A program made the translations under genes and the position numbers. A stretch of 64,000 bases of DNA from Bacteroides bouchesdurhonensis (GTDB lineage Bacteria; Bacteroidota; Bacteroidia; Bacteroidales; Bacteroidaceae). Location of the stretch: the NCBI RefSeq assembly GCF_900155865.1, contig NZ_LT707006.1, forward strand, positions 3,760,577-3,824,576. The letters run 5' to 3'. The notes under the pieces are model-generated. The model did no database searches and was not told the DNA's origin. It saw nothing but the letters and a program-made list of their open reading frames with translations. Shown piece after piece: positions 38,170 to 46,179 of the stretch; position 1 is the stretch's first letter, and each line of letters begins with the position of its first letter.

Positions 38170-39119
38170 CAGAGGCTAAAGCCTCTTCTGCGTTTCTTCT
38201 TTTTCTTCTTGGATGATTCATCCTCTGGGAATTGCTCAAAGGTCTGTGCATTGGCAGAAGCAAAAAGTCCTATGGAAGAAATACCGTCCCAAGGGTCCTG
38301 GCTGCTCTCCGATATGGATGGCACCTGCTCATTCTTGCAACAGCCCTGCTCATATTGCTGAGCAGAGCTGGCTCTTGCTGATAAAAGGTTCTCCGTTCCC
38401 TCAAATCTCGCATTCAGCTTGCCAAAGCTATAGCCTCGGCTAATCTGCGTACCTTTGAAGCTATATCCATCCTTGCAGAATCGGATGCCTTGAACCTTGC
38501 TCCGTTCCTTGTCCTTATAGACAAGCTCCAAGCGAACACCTCGTTTTGCAAGTTCATTCTTGAACTTCTGCCAACTATCTGCGACTTCCAATGCATCCTT
38601 GACGGCATTGTGAATCTCATATTTCGCTCGCTCGGCATTGCGTAATTTGCGAGTGTTAGTTTTGCTCTTGTCCGTTCCATAAGTCAGTCCATACTTGGAT
38701 TTTAGAGCCTTGGTCACCTGCTCATTACGCCTGTAATCATTCCTGTCTGATATGAGTTTGCCCTCATTATTGATGCGGTTATATACGATATGACAATGTG
38801 GATTGTCCGTGTTGTGATGCCTTACAATGATGAATTGGGTATCGGTGATGCCTATCATCCGCATGTATTCAAGGGCTATCTTTGCCATGAACTCATCCGT
38901 CAAACGTGGCTTGTCCTCTGGTTTGAAGCTCAATGCAATGTGTCCCACAGGCTTCTTAATCCTTGGATTTAGCTGCCTCTGTAGCTCGAAACTTTGCGTT
39001 ATCTCGGCATTCGTGCCGAGTAACACACCATCCGAGACGATGATTTTCGCCTCGTCCTTGCCTGTCACATAGCGGACGCAACCACCAAAGGATGCACCTT
39101 TCTTTAGCTTGCCTATCAT
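38169..39119 (-). CDS. Relaxase/mobilization nuclease (MobB/BmgA type, MOBP-like)
   Basis: 316 aa. The N-terminal MIGKLKKGASFGGCVRYV motif and the metal-binding histidine triad in HHNTDNPHCHIVYNRI identify a relaxase that nicks oriT and pilots the strand during transfer. The C-terminal third is low in structure and ends in a run of Lys/Arg. 4-nt overlap with the MobC-like gene upstream. It needs a conjugation apparatus supplied in trans. Confidence 0.93.
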   Translation of the reverse strand: MIGKLKKGASFGGCVRYVTGKDEAKIIVSDGVLLGTNAEITQSFELQRQLNPRIKKPVGHIALSFKPEDKPRLTDEFMAKIALEYMRMIGITDTQFIIVRHHNTDNPHCHIVYNRINNEGKLISDRNDYRRNEQVTKALKSKYGLTYGTDKSKTNTRKLRNAERAKYEIHNAVKDALEVADSWQKFKNELAKRGVRLELVYKDKERSKVQGIRFCKDGYSFKGTQISRGYSFGKLNARFEGTENLLSARASSAQQYEQGCCKNEQVPSISESSQDPWDGISSIGLFASANAQTFEQFPEDESSKKKKKKRRRGFSL

Positions 39120-39538
39120 GTGGTATCCTCCTTTCTGCCCATACTGCTTGGCTTCGGTTTATAACTTGCTTGGCGATACTCGCCAAGGATTTCTTTCAAT
39201 CTTCTCAACAAGTCCACCACATATACATGGGTTTCATGGAAACCTCTCTGATGCGACAGCTTGGTTAGTTGGTTGAGGTTGTTCGCCATGCCAATGAGAA
39301 TCTTGGCGATGGCTACCGTCTCTGCGTTGTGTCCGCTGACCACCTCGCCGTTCAAGGCGGACTCACGGATGTACTCCGTCAACTTGCGGTTGGCTTTTCT
39401 CGCCCTCAGCCTCAGAGCCTCGTAGCTTGGCTTCGAGAACTTTACCGTGACAGACTTCGACAGCTTGCGAACCCTGCCCGTGGGCGGTCTTCCGCCCTTT
39501 TTCTTGTCTTGTTCCTGTACGTTTGTCATTCGATACAC
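39116..39538 (-). CDS. MobC-like relaxosome accessory protein
   Basis: 140 aa. A basic N-terminus and ribbon-helix-helix-like segment (KSVTVKFSKPSYEALRLRAR) precede a helical MobC domain (AKILIGMANNLNQLTKLSHQ). It binds near oriT and helps the relaxase. The start may be the second Met (MTNVQEQ), three codons in. A candidate oriT lies just upstream. Confidence 0.85.
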   Translation of the reverse strand: MYRMTNVQEQDKKKGGRPPTGRVRKLSKSVTVKFSKPSYEALRLRARKANRKLTEYIRESALNGEVVSGHNAETVAIAKILIGMANNLNQLTKLSHQRGFHETHVYVVDLLRRLKEILGEYRQASYKPKPSSMGRKEDTT

Positions 39539-39603
39539 TGTTTATAGTTGGTACACTCACTTTCTGCGACCGTTGGGAGCAAAAAAACTCCGCCCTCATA
39601 GTG

Positions 39604-39643
39604 GAGCGAGGCGTTTTGGGGTTCCCAAAACATAACCTCGCTC
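39604..39643. other. Candidate oriT inverted repeats
   Basis: Outer arms GAGCGAGG (39604-39611) and CCTCGCTC (39636-39643) enclose inner arms GTTTTGGG (39613-39620) and CCCAAAAC (39624-39631). The site lies upstream of mobC and the relaxase, between mobC and the DUF3408 gene, where oriT sits in related Bacteroides elements. Confidence 0.5.
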
Positions 39644-39713
39644 CCTCTCAGAACACGTTAGTTGGAATTACAGCCTTTCAGCTATCCACGTCCAAGGTCG
39701 CAGACCTTAATTC

Positions 39714-40196
39714 TCACAATTTGCGCCAAGCCTCGAAGTCTTCTTCATAAAGGCTTAGGTGGTGGCGCACGATGTTCTCGATGATGCCCGATACGCTCAT
39801 GCGCCTCCCTCCGAGGATGCGGACGACTCGATCAAGACGGTCTCGTACATCGGAACTGACGAAGACTGGCTTGCGGTCGTCAATCCTTGGAACTTGGAGG
39901 AAGGTCTGCTGATACTCCTCTAATGTCGCCTTGCGCTGCTTGCCGCTGATGCGCTTCTGCGAATTCGGTGGCGATTGAGCCTCGTTCGTTGATGTTTCCT
40001 CTCTATAGGGAGTTGTTGCAGCAACTTTCTCTACAATTGCTCTCAACTCTGGGTTCTCTACATCATCATAGAGAGAATTACAACTACTTGGATTGGCTTT
40101 GTTGCCATACGTAGATGGTTTAACAAAATCCAAATACTCTTTTTCCATCAGCTCCTTTTGCCCAGGAGCCAAGACTACATCTTTTGTTCTTGCCAT
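39714..40196 (-). CDS. DUF3408 protein
   Basis: 160 aa. Disordered N-terminal half; C-terminal RKPVFVSSDVRDRLDRVVRI and SVSGIIENIVRHHLSLYEED match DUF3408, a ribbon-helix-helix-type family found almost only on Bacteroides conjugative and mobilizable elements. Probably DNA-binding with a role in transfer or partition. Confidence 0.87.
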   Translation of the reverse strand: MARTKDVVLAPGQKELMEKEYLDFVKPSTYGNKANPSSCNSLYDDVENPELRAIVEKVAATTPYREETSTNEAQSPPNSQKRISGKQRKATLEEYQQTFLQVPRIDDRKPVFVSSDVRDRLDRVVRILGGRRMSVSGIIENIVRHHLSLYEEDFEAWRKL

Positions 40197-40506
40197 AGCT
40201 TATGCTGTTTTATTTGTTAGTATAGTGGTCACGGTTTGCACCATTGACCGATTGTCGGGTGCAAAGTAAGTGTACTGAGTGCAGCCATGCAACTGATTGG
40301 GTGTAACGTGGCAATTTAGTTGTGGCTTGCTTATTTGCATACCGAGATAGTTGTGAGAACTTCAACGTATTTCTCAACTCATCATTGTTCATGTATTCGT
40401 TGCAGTCGTGCAAGTTTTTCTTGTTGTTTTTGGCGTTGAAGTCGGCAAACCCCGGCAACATACTGCCACAGAAATTGAAAACGCTTGTTTTTAGATTGCC
40501 GTGCCT

Positions 40507-40514
40507 TATCTTTG
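40507..40514 (+). promoter_or_regulatory. -7 box upstream of the HTH genes
   Basis: TATCTTTG, about 80 nt before the ATG at 40594. Confidence 0.5.
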
Positions 40515-40593
40515 CACTCACAAACGTGGAGCACAGCATATGCGTGGAGCTTTGCGACATATAACATAGTATTAACTTAGAAAAAAGAAAAGT

Positions 40594-40905
40594 ATGGGAT
40601 TCATCGTATTCGAGGAAGAGGCATTCAACTATCTTGATGCCCAGTTGGAGAACTTCGTGAAGCGCATGGACAGAATCCGTGAGCGCAGTGAGGACAAGAC
40701 CATGAACAAGTGGCTCGACACGCAGGACGTGTGTCAGACGCTCAACATCTGCCCACGGACAGTGCAGACGCTTCGGGACAACGGAACTTTGGCTTATACG
40801 CAAATCAGCCACAAGACCTACTACAAGCCGGAGGACGTGATGGCTATCGTAGCAGTAGTGGAGGACAGGAAAAAGGACATGCGCTTTCGCAAGCGCACAG
40901 GTTAG
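40594..40905 (+). CDS. HTH DNA-binding protein (excisionase/MerR-like)
   Basis: 103 aa. A helical N-terminus (1-40) and an HTH_17-type domain: WLDTQDVCQTLNICPRTVQT then LRDNGTLAYTQISHKTYYKP. Proteins of this type sit beside integrases in Bacteroides elements and control excision or transfer genes. A related protein follows 82 nt downstream. Confidence 0.85.
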   Translation: MGFIVFEEEAFNYLDAQLENFVKRMDRIRERSEDKTMNKWLDTQDVCQTLNICPRTVQTLRDNGTLAYTQISHKTYYKPEDVMAIVAVVEDRKKDMRFRKRTG

Positions 40906-40987
40906 GCTGTCAATATACAACAGCCACTTAATCCAAAGCAGCAAGTAAACTGAGTAACGTAAGTATCAACAATAAAACGAGACAACT

Positions 40988-41296
40988 ATGAGCAATGAAG
41001 TAATGACAAGAAACAGCGAGTGGATGAACCACATCGTGAACCACCTCAACCGAATGGTTGACAATTTTGAACGTGCCGTGATGAACTACCGCCCCATGCT
41101 TGACGGTGAGCGCTTCATGACGGACAAGGAGCTTTGTGCCAGGCTGCAACTGAGCCGAAGAACCCTGCAGGACTACCGAAACAACGGTGTCATCCCGTAT
41201 ATCCAGCTTGGCGGAAAGATACTCTACCGCGAGTCCGACATTCAGAAGATTCTGATGGCTAACTATCGTGAGGCGTACAGAATGAAGGGCTTGTAG
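40988..41296 (+). CDS. HTH DNA-binding protein (excisionase-like), paralogue of the preceding
   Basis: 102 aa with the same plan: helical N-terminus, then MTDKELCARLQLSRRTLQDY and IPYIQLGGKILYRES. Likely cooperates with its neighbour. Terminated by the hairpin at 41336-41382. Confidence 0.85.
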   Translation: MSNEVMTRNSEWMNHIVNHLNRMVDNFERAVMNYRPMLDGERFMTDKELCARLQLSRRTLQDYRNNGVIPYIQLGGKILYRESDIQKILMANYREAYRMKGL

Positions 41297-41335
41297 GAGA
41301 AATACATGTCCTTGAGGGTGGGGTGAAATGAACAA

Positions 41336-41382
41336 GGCGACAACGTATAACTTACCGAGCGTGGTTGTTATAGGTTGTCGCC
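41336..41382. terminator. Terminator after the HTH pair
   Basis: Sixteen-base arms 41336-41351 and 41367-41382 pair at 15 of 16 positions (GGCGACAAC core), followed by TCGTTTTA. The remaining bases to 41534 hold no gene. Confidence 0.75.
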
Positions 41383-41534
41383 TCGTTTTATTGGCTATAC
41401 CAAGTTGGTCGTGTTTGCCGGGTGTTCTCCGTATGGTCTGTATAAAATCTAATACCATGCTAAAACACACTGCGGAGGTTCGCCCAAGTGGCTGGAGGCG
41501 CAAAGCCTCCAAGGAACGTTGCTTTATGGCAGGT

Positions 41535-41897
41535 CTATGCCATTGCGTTCTCTGTAAAGATACAGACCAGTTTAGTGCGGCTTGTCTGCTTGCCTATGAC
41601 GGACTGCATGATGAACTCCCGAAAGGCTCTGCTCTCAATGCTGTCAATACGGAAGGCTACCGCAATGACGAGTTCAAGGCTATACACATCATAGCTGATG
41701 CGGTCGTTCTTCCTGACATGACGGCGTACACCCTGCTCTTTCAGAATGCCGTCCTTGAATACCGCCTTGACAGCCTTGCGCACATAGCAGCCGAATACAT
41801 TATACATGTCGGCAATCTCCTGCATGGTCATCCATACAGTATCGGTCGGCATGGATACCGTTCCGCTCTCGCTGATAGTTATAACTCCTCTGTTCAT
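41535..41897 (-). CDS. RhuM/virulence-protein-like element protein
   Basis: 120 aa. VWMTMQEIADMYNVFGCYVR is an HTH-like helix pair, and YDVYSLELVIAVAFRIDS resembles the RhuM-type core often found next to Bacteroides integrases. Function unknown; probably DNA-binding. Its ATG overlaps the integrase stop (ATGA), so the two were translated together. Confidence 0.65.
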   Translation of the reverse strand: MNRGVITISESGTVSMPTDTVWMTMQEIADMYNVFGCYVRKAVKAVFKDGILKEQGVRRHVRKNDRISYDVYSLELVIAVAFRIDSIESRAFREFIMQSVIGKQTSRTKLVCIFTENAMA

Positions 41898-42111
41898 TTT
41901 CCAATAGTTTTTTCGTTCGATAATCTGTTCCTTTCTCGCTTGGCAATAAGCTTATCCATGTCATTTGAAATCTTCTGCTCCGTCACCTGCGCATAGACCT
42001 GTGTGCTTGTGATGTCTGCGTGTCCCATCATCTTGGCTATGCTGCCGATGGGAATGTCCTCGTTGAGCATCAAGACTCCGAATGTATGGCGGCTGGCTGT
42101 AATCGGTAACT
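41894..42111 (-). pseudogene. Tyrosine recombinase (integrase), last 72 residues
   Basis: The frame TASRHTFGVLMLNEDIPIGS and KMMGHADITSTQVYAQ carries the conserved HxxR box and the Tyr nucleophile near the C-terminus of tyrosine integrases. Everything upstream is missing: sequence turns directly into the IS21 end at about 42112. The matching N-terminal part is not found beyond the IS, so IS insertion was followed by deletion or rearrangement. Confidence 0.85.
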
Positions 42112-42201
42112 TTGTATCGTCAAAAATCGGAAAAGTAAAATCGACATGATTAGAAAAAATAGCATTGTAATTTTGTGGTGCTAACTACTAATTACAATGC
42201 T

Positions 42202-43767
42202 ATGACCGAGACTTCCCAATTAAAGAAGTATCTGATGTGGTACAAAGTTAAAGAATTATTTTCAACTGGCCTAAACAAGACCCAAATAGGTCAATCCTTA
42301 GGTCTCCACCGTCAAACGGTGGCCAAGTATCTGTCCATGACAGAAGAAGAGTTCATTTCCAGCCAGAGCTATGACCGTCATTACGGTCATAAACTTGACG
42401 GCTATGAATCTTATGTAGTCAATGAGTTGCGCAAGTGGCCTTTTTTGTCCGCTCCGCAGCTCCATGACCGCTTGAAGGAGCATTTTTCGGATCTTCCGTG
42501 CGTGACTCCCAAAACGGTCTTCAACTTCGTCAACCGGTTGCGTTTAACGCACGATCTTCCCAAGGAGGTTGAGAAAGGTTACCGCCCCTATGAGAAACAG
42601 CCCGAGACGGCCTATGGCGAATACGCCCAATGCGACTTCGGTGAACGGTGGATGAAGACACCTCCGGGACAGTCTTTAAAAGTGTATTTCTTTGCGATGT
42701 GCCTGAGCCGCAGCAGGTATAAGTTCGTCTTCTTTAGCCGTACACCGTTTACCACCGCTCTTGCGGTTTATGCCCATGAACTGGCTTTCGAGTTCTTCGG
42801 GGGAGTACCCCGAAAAATAGTTTATGACCAGGACAAGGTGTTTCTTGTCAATGAAAACCTTGGTGACCTGGTGCTTACCCGCGGTTTCCGCACTCTTGTC
42901 CGTGAACATGGCTTTGAGCCCGTGTTCTGTCGCAAATCCGATCCCCAGAGCAAAGGCAAGATAGAGAACGTCGTCAAATATGTGAAGTACAACTTCCTTC
43001 GCGGCCGCGAGTTGGTTGACATAGGCCTGCTCAACAAGGAGGCCCTTGGCTGGTTGGAACGCACGGCCAACGGCACGGAACACCACGGCATACGTCGTGT
43101 CCCGTCTGAGGAGTTCGAGACGGAGAAAGCACACCTCACGCCTTATAAGGGAGTTCCGACAGTCCCTTGCGAAACCCTCTTGCCGCATCACGTGCGCAAG
43201 GACAACGTGATAACCTACAGGGGCAACTATTACAGCGTTCCCACAGGCACCTACCGCGGCCATCAGACACTGGTCTATATCGAAGAAAAGGAAGGCCGGC
43301 TATATATCTACAGCCATGAGACAGGCAAAACCCTTGCCGTTCACAAAATAAGCGGAGATAAGGGACGTCTGGTAAGCAACACCTCCCACCGGCGTGACCG
43401 CGAAGCCCCGCTGGACGATTATGAGGCTTTTGTACGCAAAGAACTTCCCGTAAGCACGGTGATTGATACATATTTGTCACAACTACGTGTGCATAAGGCC
43501 CGTAATTACCGCGACAACCTCCAGTTTATAGTGCGGCGCCACGCGGCATACTCGGACATCACGCTTACCGAAGCTTTTGCCGAGTGCCTCAAGGCAGGTG
43601 TCTTCAACGGATGCAGCCTGATGGAGGTAGCCGAGACCCTCAGGATCCGTAAGGGAGAAGCCCCCATCGAGGTCCGGACGGAAACCGGGCCGGTTCCCGG
43701 AGCCGACACATCCGCCATGATCCCCGAGAAAACAGACATATCCACCTTTAACACCCTTTTCGTATGA
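42202..43767 (+). CDS. istA: IS21 transposase IstA
   Basis: 521 aa from the ATG at 42202, chosen over an upstream extension to 42175. An HTH region (LGLHRQTVAKYLSMTEEEF) precedes an rve integrase-catalytic core with DFGERWMKTP, FFGGVPRKIVYDQDKV and SDPQSKGKIENVVKYVKYNF, the D-D-E triad region, and a C-terminal Mu-transposase-like beta domain. Catalyses cut-and-paste style transposition together with IstB. Confidence 0.95.
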   Translation: MTETSQLKKYLMWYKVKELFSTGLNKTQIGQSLGLHRQTVAKYLSMTEEEFISSQSYDRHYGHKLDGYESYVVNELRKWPFLSAPQLHDRLKEHFSDLPCVTPKTVFNFVNRLRLTHDLPKEVEKGYRPYEKQPETAYGEYAQCDFGERWMKTPPGQSLKVYFFAMCLSRSRYKFVFFSRTPFTTALAVYAHELAFEFFGGVPRKIVYDQDKVFLVNENLGDLVLTRGFRTLVREHGFEPVFCRKSDPQSKGKIENVVKYVKYNFLRGRELVDIGLLNKEALGWLERTANGTEHHGIRRVPSEEFETEKAHLTPYKGVPTVPCETLLPHHVRKDNVITYRGNYYSVPTGTYRGHQTLVYIEEKEGRLYIYSHETGKTLAVHKISGDKGRLVSNTSHRRDREAPLDDYEAFVRKELPVSTVIDTYLSQLRVHKARNYRDNLQFIVRRHAAYSDITLTEAFAECLKAGVFNGCSLMEVAETLRIRKGEAPIEVRTETGPVPGADTSAMIPEKTDISTFNTLFV

Positions 43768-44555
43768 TAACGAACGAACAAATCAAGAACCTGTGCTCGC
43801 GTCTGCGCCTGTACGCCCTGCCACGCCTGCTGGAATCTGAAGCTCATCTGGCGCAGGAGCAGGGAAAAACCCATGTCGAGTTCCTGCATGACCTGCTCTC
43901 CCGCGAGGTTCAGGAAAGAGACAGCAAGGACTTCCAACGGCGGCTGAAAGCGGCGGCTCTGCCGGCAAGACACGACCTCGACCTTTTCGACCACAACTAC
44001 TCGCAAGGTATAACCGCACCAAGACTGCGTGAACTGCGCCGGCTGGGGTGGCTCGAACAGAACTACAACCTGATACTCATGGGACCTTCCGGAACAGGCA
44101 AGACCTTTATCGCCGCAGGACTCGTGTACGAGGCTGTGGGGCAAGGATACAAGGCTTACATGGTCACGATGGAGGATGTCATAAACACCATCAAGATGAA
44201 AACGCTGATGCCTTCGGCCATGAGTGCATACAACCGTCTGCTCAAAGCTGATCTGGTGGCCATCGATGATATAATGCTCTTCCCGGTGAAAAAAGAGGAT
44301 GCCGCAGGATTCTTCAATCTGATCAACACGCTTCATGAGAAAGCCTCACTGATAATTACCACGAACAAGGCACCCACCGAATGGGCCAAAACGCTGGATG
44401 ACGAAGTGCTGGCTTCAGCAATTCTGGACAGGCTGTTATATCACTGCGAGGTCATAAAACTCGCCGGGCAAAGCTACCGCATGGGAAACCGAAAATCCAT
44501 TTTTGAAGAGGAAAAAGACGCATCTTTGGCTGGGGGTACCCCCAGCCAAAGATGA
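43764..44555 (+). CDS. istB: IS21 helper ATPase IstB
   Basis: 263 aa AAA+ ATPase related to DnaC. Walker A is GPSGTGKTF and Walker B is LVAIDDIMLF. Stimulates IstA and target selection. Its last codons lie in a 34-bp perfect palindrome that includes the stop codon. Confidence 0.95.
   Translation: MITNEQIKNLCSRLRLYALPRLLESEAHLAQEQGKTHVEFLHDLLSREVQERDSKDFQRRLKAAALPARHDLDLFDHNYSQGITAPRLRELRRLGWLEQNYNLILMGPSGTGKTFIAAGLVYEAVGQGYKAYMVTMEDVINTIKMKTLMPSAMSAYNRLLKADLVAIDDIMLFPVKKEDAAGFFNLINTLHEKASLIITTNKAPTEWAKTLDDEVLASAILDRLLYHCEVIKLAGQSYRMGNRKSIFEEEKDASLAGGTPSQR
44521..44554. repeat. 34-bp perfect palindrome over the istB stop
   Basis: Arms 44521-44537 and 44538-44554 are perfect complements with no loop, around GGGGGTACCCCC. 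It encodes the istB tail (SLAGGTPSQR) and may stop transcription out of the IS into the defence-like operon. Confidence 0.85.
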
Positions 44556-44644
44556 CCAACATTAAAATGTAATCAATAGTATAAACTGGTAGTCTCAATT
44601 ATTAAATGGTGATTTAACTTTACCGAAAAATGACGATTTAAAAT

Positions 44645-45466
44645 TTGCTTATTACATATGCGAATATACAAAAATCATTATCTGAATTAGAAAAAGAATT
44701 AGAACATGAAAGATTTGTTAAGTTAGCCGAAGAGCAAAAACGCAAAGAGGAAGAAGAACGTAAGAAAAGAGAAAGAGAAGAAAAGGAAAAGGTAGAGAAT
44801 GAAAAAAGAATAGCAGAAGAACGAATACGGCGACAGCAGGAAGCAAATAGACTTGCGGAAGAAGCCCAAAAAAAAGAACAAGCCGAACAAGCGGAAAGGC
44901 AAAGATTGGAATCGTTGTCTGCTGAACGCAAAGAAAATTGGCTTGCATTCAAGCAAGTATTGGAAAACAATGGTATCCGCTATTTGTATCATTTTACAGA
45001 TAGAAGGAATATTCCATCCATTAAACGGCATGGAGGGTTGTTGTCTTGGAGTTATTGTGAAAAGCATAAAATCGACATACCGAATCCCGGAGGCGGAAAT
45101 TTAAGCCGTAATTTGGATGAGATGCGGAATTTACAAGACTATGTTCGTTTGAGCTTCACAACAGAACATCCTATGATGTATGTTGCCATGAAAGATGGGA
45201 GAATTAGTAATCCTGTCATTCTAAGAATAGATCCAAGTGTGGTATATTTGCAGCATACAATGTATGCAGACATGAATGCTACAACTACGAAACGAACACC
45301 TAATATAGGCAAATCCTTGGAAGATTTTAAGAAAATACATTTTTCCACCGTTAAGGCACATAAACATTTTGATTTAGACGAAAATGAACGACCGTATTTC
45401 CAAGCGGAAGTAATGGTCATGACATTCATTCCCAAGAAATATATTATAAACCTTGATACTTTTTGA
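44645..45466 (+). CDS. DarT-like DNA ADP-ribosyltransferase with long coiled coil (5' truncated by IS21)
   Basis: 273 codons from a TTG at 44645; an in-frame stop sits at the IS edge (44639-44641). There is no ATG before residue 160, inside the catalytic domain, so the native start was removed. Residues 8-100 are a highly charged Glu/Lys/Arg coiled coil. Residues 105-270 match DUF4433/DarT: YHFTDRRNIPSIKRHGG (YHFT at 115-118), LQDYVRLSF, HPMMYV, and near the end FQAEVMV with candidate catalytic Glu255. DarT enzymes attach ADP-ribose from NAD+ to DNA bases. First gene of a tight operon with a NADAR-like protein (2-nt gap) and ZorA/ZorB-like genes. Confidence 0.8.
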   Translation: MLITYANIQKSLSELEKELEHERFVKLAEEQKRKEEEERKKREREEKEKVENEKRIAEERIRRQQEANRLAEEAQKKEQAEQAERQRLESLSAERKENWLAFKQVLENNGIRYLYHFTDRRNIPSIKRHGGLLSWSYCEKHKIDIPNPGGGNLSRNLDEMRNLQDYVRLSFTTEHPMMYVAMKDGRISNPVILRIDPSVVYLQHTMYADMNATTTKRTPNIGKSLEDFKKIHFSTVKAHKHFDLDENERPYFQAEVMVMTFIPKKYIINLDTF

Positions 45467-45468
45467 TT

Positions 45469-46167
45469 ATGATATACATAGAAAGTAGGAAACGAAAATT
45501 GGAGAAGATAAAAGAAGAATATCCAGACGCTGTAATCTTGGATATCACTTCTAACTCAGAGACTCGGTATGCAAAGATTCTGAGTCCATTTTATCCTCAT
45601 GGGAACATTCCTATTCCTTTTACTGACGGATTAAAGGCAACTTGTGTTGAAGCTGTGTGGCAAGGGTTAAAGGTCTTTGAAGGTGTAGGCGTTGATTTTG
45701 CAACATTTAAGAATGACACCATGCGTGATTTGAAAAGAACGGTACGGAAATATGGTGTACCCAAAGGGCACAGTAAGGGTGCATACAGCAAAGAGCTGTT
45801 GGGGTATTTTGAAGCAAGAATGCTCATTTATCTTCCTACCTATAAATGGGTGTTAGATAATGTGCCAGAAGTCCACCATGTTGTAGAGAGAATAAAGGAA
45901 CAAAGCAAAATTCAAGATATAGTCTTACTTGACTATAATACAAATATAGATTTTCGTGATATTTCAAAACCTATGTCTCATGCTGGCTTGGTAAAATTAT
46001 ATATAGAGGGTAAATATCCTGATAATATGGATAATTATAAGCCTATGAACAAGGAGGAAATAGAAGAGAAAAAAATCAGAGAAAAAGAATTTAAGAAAGA
46101 GTTAAAGAAAAAAGCGAAAGAAAAGAGAAAGGAACAAACCAACAATTTGTTCGACGAAATCAAATAA
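45469..46167 (+). CDS. NADAR-like protein (DUF6939 type), putative DarT antidote
   Basis: 232 aa from the ATG at 45469. LSPFYPHGNIPIPF (39-51) and CVEAVWQGLKVFE (59-71) parallel the F-YP-PF and VEH-YQAQKF motifs of NADAR (YbiA-like) ADP-ribose hydrolases, and FEARMLIYLPTYKWVLDNV follows. As I recall, some DarT toxins are paired with NADAR proteins that remove ADP-ribose from guanine. The C-terminal 40 residues are a Lys/Glu-rich helix, like the coiled coil in the DarT-like protein, so the two may interact. Placing it in NADAR is my inference from the motif match. Confidence 0.65.
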   Translation: MIYIESRKRKLEKIKEEYPDAVILDITSNSETRYAKILSPFYPHGNIPIPFTDGLKATCVEAVWQGLKVFEGVGVDFATFKNDTMRDLKRTVRKYGVPKGHSKGAYSKELLGYFEARMLIYLPTYKWVLDNVPEVHHVVERIKEQSKIQDIVLLDYNTNIDFRDISKPMSHAGLVKLYIEGKYPDNMDNYKPMNKEEIEEKKIREKEFKKELKKKAKEKRKEQTNNLFDEIK

Positions 46168-46179
46168 TCAAAAAATATA

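Larger units (their letters stand above)
42113..44640 (+). mobile_element. IS21-family insertion sequence (istA-istB)
   Basis: Ends are related inverted repeats: left TGTATCGTCAAAAATCGG (from 42113), right, read on the minus strand, TAAATCGTCATTTTTCGG (from 44640). Both continue with AAAGT-AAATC. Contains istA and istB overlapping by 4 nt. No target duplication is visible at the two flanks, and the interrupted integrase does not resume beyond it. Confidence 0.85.

Noticed and set aside
40210..40944. 244-codon minus ORF overlapping the HTH gene
   Set aside because: Opposite-strand shadow of a well-supported HTH gene, and it crosses its promoter.
41328..41996. 222-codon plus ORF
   Set aside because: Antisense to the RhuM-like gene and integrase fragment, and it crosses a terminator.
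44718..45067. Phe/Leu-rich minus ORFs
   Set aside because: Antisense shadow of the charged coiled-coil region of the DarT-like gene.
45243..45250. TATATTTG inside the DarT-like gene as an internal promoter
   Set aside because: Matches the -7 box but has no -33 element; chance is likely in AT-rich coding DNA.
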